Assembly: GCA_024653225.1 (NCBI GenBank)
Contig: JANLGA010000029.1
Span: 9,905-21,663 of the forward strand
DNA length: 11,759 bases
Direction of reading: 5' to 3'
Source of the DNA: Bacillota bacterium
GTDB taxonomy: Bacteria > Bacillota > Sulfobacillia > JABLXB01
Both the position numbers and the translations under genes were made by a program. Numbering within the stretch: position 1 is the stretch's first letter; every line of letters begins with the position of its first letter. Below, one piece after another: positions 7,365 through 11,759 of the stretch. Under the pieces are notes generated by a model. It was not told the origin of the DNA and did no database searches. It saw nothing but the letters and a program-made list of their open reading frames with translations.

Positions 7365-8513
7365 ATGGATAGAGTGGCCCGCAGAAGAGGCCTCGGGTTG
7401 GCCGCGGCGGCGATAGTCGCCGCAGGCGCCTTGCTGGCGGGGGCGTTCGCCGGCGGGGCGGTCTCGGCGCAGGAAGACATCGGTGTGGAGGTCGCCGATG
7501 TCGAGGTCGTAGTGAACGGCAAGCCGCTGGTATTCGACGTCTTTCCCAGGATCGTCAGGGGGAGGCTGATGGTTCCGTGGCGGGCGGTCGCGACTGCACT
7601 AGGCGCGGAACCGGAATGGAACGAGGTTGAGCGAAGGATAACGGCGAAACGGGGCTGGCTCACCGTGGACATCAAGGTCGGTGACCCGAGGGCGTCGTTG
7701 AACTCCGAACTGGCCCCCGTCATGGACGTGCCGCCGTTCATAGCGCCCGGCGATCGGTGCCTCGTTCCGCTGAGGTTCGTGAGCGAGAGTCTCGGAGCGA
7801 AGGTGGACTGGGACGAGGCGACGCGAACGGCCGTCATAACGATGCCGGATGACGACGACGCCGAGAAGGCCCTGGCGCACCCGAACGCCGTGATATCCGA
7901 CGCTCCGGGCGACTACCGGGCGGCGCCGGAGGGCGCTCCGCAGGGAGGCACCTATTTCTTCCCGGCCATAGACCTGGCCAGGGTGACCGTGGCGTCCGAC
8001 CGCGAGAGCCTCTACATAAAGGTGCTCTTGAACGGGGTCATCCCCACGTCTCCGGTCACCGCCGAAGGGTTCAACCAGGTGAACGGCATGAAGATAAGGA
8101 TAGCCCTGGACACGGATCGCAACACCGAGACGGGGGTCGTGGCGGACAGGGGCGCCGAGGCGCTCATCACGTACAACGTGAATCTCCAGGCCGGCAGGGA
8201 GACCGCCTCGTTTTACTCTGGACTCGCGGGGGGTGTGGAGTCCACCGGAGCCACGGGAACGGCCTTCGGGAACGCCGCGGAAGTCAAGTACGCACGACAG
8301 AAGATCGGCCGCATAGTTGACGGCGGCATGGGGTCGAGCTACGTCACGATGGCATTCTACCTGCAGGATCTCGGCATACAGCGAGGCTCCGAGTTCGACC
8401 TGTACGCGACGGCGGCGGCCTCGACACCCAACTGGAGCGCGTTTTCCTTCGACGAGGCGCCAAACGAGGATCAGAAACCTGCCTATACCGTGAGAATCCC
8501 GGACGTTTACTGA
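7365..8513 (+). CDS. Secreted protein with copper-amine-oxidase-N-like stalk domain and C-terminal beta-sandwich-like domain
   Basis: The 382-residue product has a signal peptide: RRR near the start, a hydrophobic run at about 10-32 and likely cleavage after AVSA (residue 35). Residues 47-160 resemble the Cu_amine_oxidN1 stalk domain, with two copies of the LVPxR(F/A)V...LGA..(E/D)W pattern (about 67-85 and 133-150). This family domain is common in secreted proteins of Bacillota and does not itself carry amine oxidase activity. Residues 175-382 contain DLARVTVASDRESLYIKV and IRIALDTDRNTETG, a pattern reminiscent of CBM9/DOMON-like beta-sandwich domains that bind sugars or haem; this is inference. 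The start is ATG at 7365 after AAAGGAG; earlier in-frame codons read through the structured leader. The gene is single, divergent from ridA and followed by a terminator. The role is probably at the cell surface; its ligand is unknown. Confidence 0.88.
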   Translation: MDRVARRRGLGLAAAAIVAAGALLAGAFAGGAVSAQEDIGVEVADVEVVVNGKPLVFDVFPRIVRGRLMVPWRAVATALGAEPEWNEVERRITAKRGWLTVDIKVGDPRASLNSELAPVMDVPPFIAPGDRCLVPLRFVSESLGAKVDWDEATRTAVITMPDDDDAEKALAHPNAVISDAPGDYRAAPEGAPQGGTYFFPAIDLARVTVASDRESLYIKVLLNGVIPTSPVTAEGFNQVNGMKIRIALDTDRNTETGVVADRGAEALITYNVNLQAGRETASFYSGLAGGVESTGATGTAFGNAAEVKYARQKIGRIVDGGMGSSYVTMAFYLQDLGIQRGSEFDLYATAAASTPNWSAFSFDEAPNEDQKPAYTVRIPDVY

Positions 8514-8528
8514 GCGGCGCGAGACAGA

Positions 8529-9078
8529 TCAACCGGGAGGCCGCCGACGGCGGTCTCCCTCGTCTTCCCCATCTACGCTCCGCTTCGCGGCCTTGATCAG
8601 CTCGGTCACCCCGAGTATTGACAGGGACGAGATCGCCACGAGCGCCCACTCGGGCCCCGTCGGACGCTCCACCCTGAAGAGAGGCCCGAGGGGTCCGATC
8701 ATCACCACCAGCTGGGCGGCGACCGAGCAGGCGACGGCCACCGCCATCGGCTTGCTGCCGAGTATGCCCATCCTGAACAGCGACTCGCGACTTGACCTGC
8801 TCGCTTGCGCGTGAACCAGCTGGAGGAAGCAGAGCACCCCGAAGCAGCACCACTATCCCGACCACCACGGCGGAATCCAGCCATTCCCCGGCGGCGAACG
8901 AGACCGCAGCCGCGCCCAGCAGCATGAGAACGAATTTCTCCGAGAGTTGGCGCGCGAAAAGGCGGGCCGGGCCCGGCCGGCGTCCGACCTTGATTTCATT
9001 CAGACCGACCTGCTCGAGCAGCCTCCGCGCGCGCTATTCCGACAGGCCCGCGGGCGAGCTGTCTGGGGCGCCCACCAT
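8529..9078 (-). pseudogene. Type II P-type cation ATPase relic with a large internal deletion
   Basis: The 5' part starts ATG at 9078 after AAGGAGG and reads MVGAPDSSPAGLSE, then TAG (9034-9036), then RARRLLEQVGLNEI and LFARQLSEKFVLMLLGAAA...GEWLDSAVVVGIVVL in the same frame. This is the cation-ATPase N-terminal domain with M1 and the start of M2. Without a break, from about 8840 and one frame over, it reads LCFLQLVHAQASRSSRESLFRMG...ELIKAAKRS, the C-terminal M9-M10 region of Ca2+-type (P2) ATPases. The actuator, phosphorylation (DKTGT) and nucleotide-binding domains and most membrane segments, around 700 residues, are missing. Near-direct repeats GAAGCAGAGCACC (8826-8838) and GAAGCAGCACC (8841-8851) lie at the junction and may mark the deletion. 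Three separate defects make a working product very unlikely. The C-terminal 102 codons are open from GTG 8837 and could in principle be translated. Confidence 0.85.
8535..8559 (+). terminator. Intrinsic terminator-like hairpin after the stalk-protein gene
   Basis: A 10-base stem with one G-T wobble, GGGAGGCCGC paired with GCGGTCTCCC around a CGACG loop, starts 21 bases after the stop codon. A pyrimidine-rich tract with several T (CTCGTCTTCCCC) follows on the plus strand, a weak U-tract. It overlaps the 3' end of the ATPase relic on the other strand. Confidence 0.5.
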
Positions 9079-9131
9079 CTTCCTCCTTCCGCCGGGCCCG
9101 GGGAGGCGGCGTCGTCCGTGAGCTCCCCGGT

Positions 9132-9392
9132 CTACCTGGTGGCCAGTATGATCAGCGTCACGCCGACGAATACCAGCAACAGCCTGGCAGTCCCGAGCTC
9201 CCCCCTGAGTCCCGCCGCGGCAATCGCCGAGGCGAGAACGAGGGCCGTCGGTCCGACGAGCCCCAGCACGGCGTTGACCCGCAACGCCGTGCGCAACGAG
9301 CCCTTTCTGAGGATGTACGCGGCGGCGAGGATTTCCGCCGCACCGGACATCGTCCTGACAAGGACGACTCCGAGAATGTGGGCGTCTTTCAA
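9132..9392 (-). CDS. YqhV/DUF2619 family small membrane protein
   Basis: This is an 86-residue protein with three likely membrane segments (about 6-28, 38-58 and 66-84) and almost no soluble part. The order VRTMSGAAEILAA, then LRVNAVLGLVGPTALVL, then LLLVFVGVTLIILA agrees with B. subtilis YqhV (DUF2619), a small membrane protein of unknown function encoded beside the spoIIIA sporulation operon. I chose TTG at 9392 because a G-run (GGGGGGA) lies just upstream and the product then aligns with YqhV from its first residues. An in-frame GTG at 9437 would add 15 hydrophilic residues without a Shine-Dalgarno. No spoIIIA genes are visible here; it sits 105 bases after the methyltransferase and 53 before the ATPase relic on the same strand. 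Family assignment is from remembered sequence pattern, moderately sure. Confidence 0.78.
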   Translation of the reverse strand: MKDAHILGVVLVRTMSGAAEILAAAYILRKGSLRTALRVNAVLGLVGPTALVLASAIAAAGLRGELGTARLLLVFVGVTLIILATR

Positions 9393-9497
9393 GGCGCATC
9401 CCCCCGGAATCTGCCGTTCTCCCGGGAGGATACTCACTCAGGGGCAAATGCATTACTGCGCACGACTCGGCCGACCACTTCGCGGCGCGAGAACCCC

Positions 9498-10088
9498 CTA
9501 CTCACTTTTCTCGAAGGCGAGGTGAAAGAGGCCCTGGTCCTCGCTCCGCCCGCGAAGCCGAAACCCGATGTCCCGCGCGAGCGCGCAGAAACGCTCGGCA
9601 TCCTGCCCGCACTCCGTCCAGCGGACGCCGTATCCCGTCCGAACGGTCGCGCCGGGTAGCTCGACGAGAATCTTGACAATGAACAGCTCCGGGTCCGGGG
9701 GCCTCCTCGGCGGGATGGTCGCGTCCCAGATGAGCAGGGTTCCCCTCGGCTTCAGCACTCGATGGGCCTCGGAAAGCGCCCGCAGGTGGTCCCCCGGGTC
9801 GAGGTACATGAGGGTGAAGAACATGGTCACGACGGCGAAGGACTCATCGAGGAACTGCATGGAGCGGGCATCCATTACCATTTTCAGGGGTCCGACCGGG
9901 GCATCGTGGAGCTCACTCTCCGATAGGTCCACGGAGACGACACGGTCCCCCTTCAGCCGTCCGATTACTCCCTCCCCGCCGCCGCCGACGTCGAGGATCC
10001 AGCCGCTCGACGGGAAATCTCGGACCACCACGGTTCGCCAAGGCGCCGGGTGCTCGCCGCCCGGGTACGGTCCATCGCCGCCGCTCAC
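9498..10088 (-). CDS. Class I SAM-dependent methyltransferase
   Basis: The 196-residue product has the class I methyltransferase fold: motif I ILDVGGGGEGVIG (31-43), the acidic residue after strand 2 in VVSVDLSE (51-58), MDAR (72-75) for the adenine contact, and HRVLKPRGTLLIWD (109-122) as the post-motif strand. It is a short Methyltransf_11-like enzyme; the methyl acceptor cannot be predicted. GTG at 10088 starts three bases after the stop of the aminotransferase gene, so the two are co-transcribed. A GGGGGCGGGTGAA stretch ending just upstream may serve as Shine-Dalgarno. The pairing of a cysteine-desulfurase-like PLP enzyme with a methyltransferase could mean a joint substrate, possibly a sulfur compound, but nothing in the sequence shows this. 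No defect seen. Confidence 0.87.
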   Translation of the reverse strand: MSGGDGPYPGGEHPAPWRTVVVRDFPSSGWILDVGGGGEGVIGRLKGDRVVSVDLSESELHDAPVGPLKMVMDARSMQFLDESFAVVTMFFTLMYLDPGDHLRALSEAHRVLKPRGTLLIWDATIPPRRPPDPELFIVKILVELPGATVRTGYGVRWTECGQDAERFCALARDIGFRLRGRSEDQGLFHLAFEKSE

Positions 10089-10091
10089 CGT

Positions 10092-11402
10092 TCACCCGCC
10101 CCCGGAGGCGAGCTCGCGCAGGCAATCCAGCAGCCTGCCGACTTCCTCCATCGTGTTGTACGGGGCGATCCCAACGCGAACGAGTCCTCCCTTGTCCGCG
10201 AGACCCAACCTCTCGACCAGGGTCGTAGCGTAAAAATCCCCGTCCCAGACGAAGATCCCTCGCTCGCCCAGGTATCCGGCCACCTGCGCGGGGCTCTTCC
10301 CCTCCAACCGGAACGATACCGTCGGGGTCCGCCTCGCATCCGCCGGCAGCCCGAATATCGTCACGCCGTGGATGGAGCGCAACCCATCCATGAGCTCGCG
10401 GAACAGAGGGCGCTCGTGCGACTCGATGGCTTCGAAACCCGCGACTATCCTGCTCCTGCGGTCGCTGCTCCTGCGGTCGTCGGTTCTGTGGTCGTCGCTC
10501 CTGCGGTCATCGCAGGGGAACGACCCCCCGCCGGACGCGGCCGCCTCGCCGAGGTCGGCTATGAAGTTCACGGCCTCCGTGACCCCGGCGATCCCCTCGT
10601 GGTTCAGCGTCCCGGTCTCGATCTTGAAGGGCGGCTCGGGGTCTTGCGGCTTGACCTTGTACGTGCGAAGCCTCTGGAATGCGTCGCGCCTGCCGTACAT
10701 GACGCCTACGTGGGGTCCGAAGAACTTGTAGGCGGAGCACAGCAGAAAGTCGCACCCGACCGCCCCGACGTCCACGGCCGCGTGAAGGGCTGAATGCACC
10801 GCGTCCACCACACACAACGCCCCGACCGAGTGAGCGAGTTCGGACGCCCACTTCACGTCGTTGATGGTCCCCACCGCGTTCGAGGCATACCCGAGAGCCA
10901 CGACCCTCGTCTTCTCGTTCACCTTTCGCGCGAAATCGTCGTGATCCAGGGTGCAATCGGGCATCTTCACCGCGACCGACCGGACCACGACCCCCTTCTC
11001 CTCCAGCGCCAGCCAGGGATCCCTGTTCGCCTCGTGGTCCAGGTCCGTGATCACGATCTCGTCCCCGGGCTCCAGGTCCCGGGCGATGGCGCGGGACAGC
11101 GCGAAGTTCAACGTGGTCATGTTGGCGCCGAACGAAACCTCGTCCGCGGAGCAGCCCATGAAGTCGGCCATGGCCTTCCTCGCCTCCGCGATGGTCTCGT
11201 CGGTCTCCCTCGACGTCTTGAAAAGGCCGTGAGTGTTCGAGTTCGAGCGGCGCAGATACCCGCTCACGGCATCTATGACCCTCTGCGGCACCTGCGTCCC
11301 GCCCGGGCCGTCGAAGAACGCGGCGGGATACCCGTTGACGCGTTGTGTCAAGGACGGGAACTGAGCCCTGCAGGCTGCCACATCCAGCAAACCCACGCTC
11401 AC
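10092..11402 (-). CDS. Cysteine-desulfurase-like class V aminotransferase (PLP enzyme)
   Basis: This 436-residue fold-type I PLP enzyme resembles the SufS-like TIGR01976 (VC1184) subfamily. Visible features are DGPGGTQVP (31-39), NSNTHG (54-59), DHEAN (122-126), the PLP-ring Asp and His in DAVHSALH (200-207), the Schiff-base lysine K226 in CSAYKFFGPHVG, and GTLNHEGIAG (264-273). The C-terminal loop reads VWDGDFYATTLVERLG; no cysteine is found where SufS/NifS enzymes carry the persulfide cysteine, so true desulfurase activity is doubtful. Residues about 298-318 are an inserted DDRRS-type pentapeptide repeat. I chose GTG at 11402: AGGAGGAGGG lies eight bases upstream and the product then begins like its family, while the open frame 102 codons further upstream shows no domain. 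It is the first gene of a minus-strand unit with the methyltransferase, and divergent from the membrane protein at the right edge. Confidence 0.9.
   Translation of the reverse strand: MSVGLLDVAACRAQFPSLTQRVNGYPAAFFDGPGGTQVPQRVIDAVSGYLRRSNSNTHGLFKTSRETDETIAEARKAMADFMGCSADEVSFGANMTTLNFALSRAIARDLEPGDEIVITDLDHEANRDPWLALEEKGVVVRSVAVKMPDCTLDHDDFARKVNEKTRVVALGYASNAVGTINDVKWASELAHSVGALCVVDAVHSALHAAVDVGAVGCDFLLCSAYKFFGPHVGVMYGRRDAFQRLRTYKVKPQDPEPPFKIETGTLNHEGIAGVTEAVNFIADLGEAAASGGGSFPCDDRRSDDHRTDDRRSSDRRSRIVAGFEAIESHERPLFRELMDGLRSIHGVTIFGLPADARRTPTVSFRLEGKSPAQVAGYLGERGIFVWDGDFYATTLVERLGLADKGGLVRVGIAPYNTMEEVGRLLDCLRELASGGG
10450..10509. repeat. 15-base tandem minisatellite inside the aminotransferase gene
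   Basis: Four consecutive 15-base units lie at 10450-10464, 10465-10479, 10480-10494 and 10495-10509. The first two are identical (CTGCTCCTGCGGTCG); the third and fourth differ at a few positions. Because the unit is a multiple of three, the frame is kept, and on the minus strand it codes for DDRRS, DDHRT, DDRRS and SDRRS. It looks like a recent slipped-strand expansion in a surface loop. Confidence 0.85.
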
Positions 11403-11561
11403 AGCTGGGTCCCTCCTCCTGGAATCGGTTACTAGTTCGAGGCGTTCCCCGACGAAACCTTCACGAGTCGGCCCCACGGTGCCAGGAACACTCGCGCAGG
11501 GCGCGTCGTCCGGGTGGGTGGCGGCCGGTGGGTCCCGGCGACCGTCGGAGGAGGGGGCGAT

Positions 11562-11759
11562 GTGGCCAAGAGGATCGTGGCCATCATTCTCATCTACGCG
11601 GCGACGAGCGCGGCCTGGATGGTTCTCGGCGGCGTGACGATGCAGCGGACGCGGGCCGCCCGCCAGGCGATGGAAGGAAGGGTGGCGGAGCTGTGGGGGG
11701 CGAGCCATCAGCAGGTCGCGCCGGAGATATTCTACTATGAGGAGGAGCGTGCCGGCATA
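11562..11759 (+). CDS. Putative membrane-anchored protein of unknown function (3' end missing)
   Basis: The frame is open from GTG 11562 to the window edge (66 codons, no stop). The start is set by GGAGGAGGGG a few bases upstream. The product begins MAKRIVAIILIYAATSAAWM, a short basic start followed by one hydrophobic segment (about 5-24), then MQRTRAARQAMEGRVAEL and WGASHQQVAPEIFYYEEE, which would lie outside the membrane. The layout, one transmembrane helix followed by RT and a LWG..QQ..P pattern, loosely recalls the start of CreD-like inner membrane proteins, but I am not sure of that. It is divergent from the aminotransferase across a 159-base gap in which I found no convincing promoter. 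Confidence 0.65.
   Translation, partial: MAKRIVAIILIYAATSAAWMVLGGVTMQRTRAARQAMEGRVAELWGASHQQVAPEIFYYEEERAGI

Noticed and set aside
7150..7365. N-terminal extension of RidA (about 72 codons) and of the stalk protein (59 codons) through the shared gap
   Set aside because: Both families begin at the internal starts that carry good Shine-Dalgarno sites; the extensions have no family likeness and cross the structured leader.
8529..8837. The 102-codon frame as a free-standing small membrane protein gene
   Set aside because: It matches only the last two helices of P-type ATPases, and the matching N-terminal piece lies directly upstream, so a broken ATPase is the simpler reading.
9419..9428. Palindrome CTCCCGGGAG upstream of the YqhV-like gene
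   Set aside because: A 10-base GC palindrome is easily expected in this composition, and it lacks arms or a T-run.
10050..11435. Two adjacent plus-strand open frames (247 and 213 codons) opposite the aminotransferase
   Set aside because: They mirror the aminotransferase codons on the other strand and show no domain or good ribosome site.
11425..11450. tRNA T-loop-like GTTCGAG near 11434
   Set aside because: No acceptor stem, anticodon arm or CCA context is visible around it.
11403..11708. A 102-codon N-terminal extension of the aminotransferase
   Set aside because: The sequence is low in structure, overlaps the divergent gene, and AGGAGGAGGG points to GTG 11402.

Overview
The window is GC-rich throughout and its gene families point to a high-GC member of the Bacillota (Firmicutes), probably a deep-branching or uncultured lineage. 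The evidence is a MurT/GatD peptidoglycan amidation pair, a DegV lipid-binding protein, a YqhV/DUF2619 membrane protein (known from sporulating Bacillota) and a secreted protein with copper-amine-oxidase-N-like stalk repeats. Shine-Dalgarno sites are mostly clear GGAGG types. Of the twelve intact or edge-truncated genes only two start with ATG by my calls; the rest use GTG or TTG. No stretch longer than about 220 bases lacks a gene, and I see no tRNA, rRNA, CRISPR array or insertion sequence.

Left part (1-5324, all minus strand). Reading in the direction of transcription: a DegV gene (TTG start) overlaps by four bases (GTGA) a secreted metallophosphoesterase fused to an eight-repeat PQQ-type beta-propeller. 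Immediately after that stop codon lies a good sigma-70-type promoter (TTGCCC-17-TACAAT) driving phosphoribosyltransferase, murT and gatD (cut by the window edge). MurT and GatD together would amidate the D-Glu of lipid II; the phosphoribosyltransferase is probably a purine-salvage type enzyme.

Middle part (5325-8559). Divergent from degV is an M20D amidohydrolase on the plus strand. It converges on a RidA deaminase on the minus strand. RidA is divergent from a secreted stalk-domain protein on the plus strand. The 215-base gap between the last two holds a palindrome and, just upstream of the stalk-protein start, a strong two-part hairpin that is a candidate cis-regulatory RNA. A hairpin terminator follows the stalk-protein gene.

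Right part (8529-11759). A minus-strand set runs: class V aminotransferase (cysteine-desulfurase-like, without the usual active-site Cys, carrying an in-frame 15-base minisatellite), SAM-dependent methyltransferase (3-base gap), YqhV-like membrane protein, then the wreck of a type II P-type ATPase. That wreck has lost everything between M2 and about M9, has a TAG near its start and changes frame at the junction. At the right edge a divergent plus-strand membrane protein begins and is cut off.

No clearly new multi-gene system can be claimed. The best candidates for follow-up are the structured leader at 7291-7334, the ATPase relic, the phosphoesterase-propeller fusion and the repeat-bearing aminotransferase.
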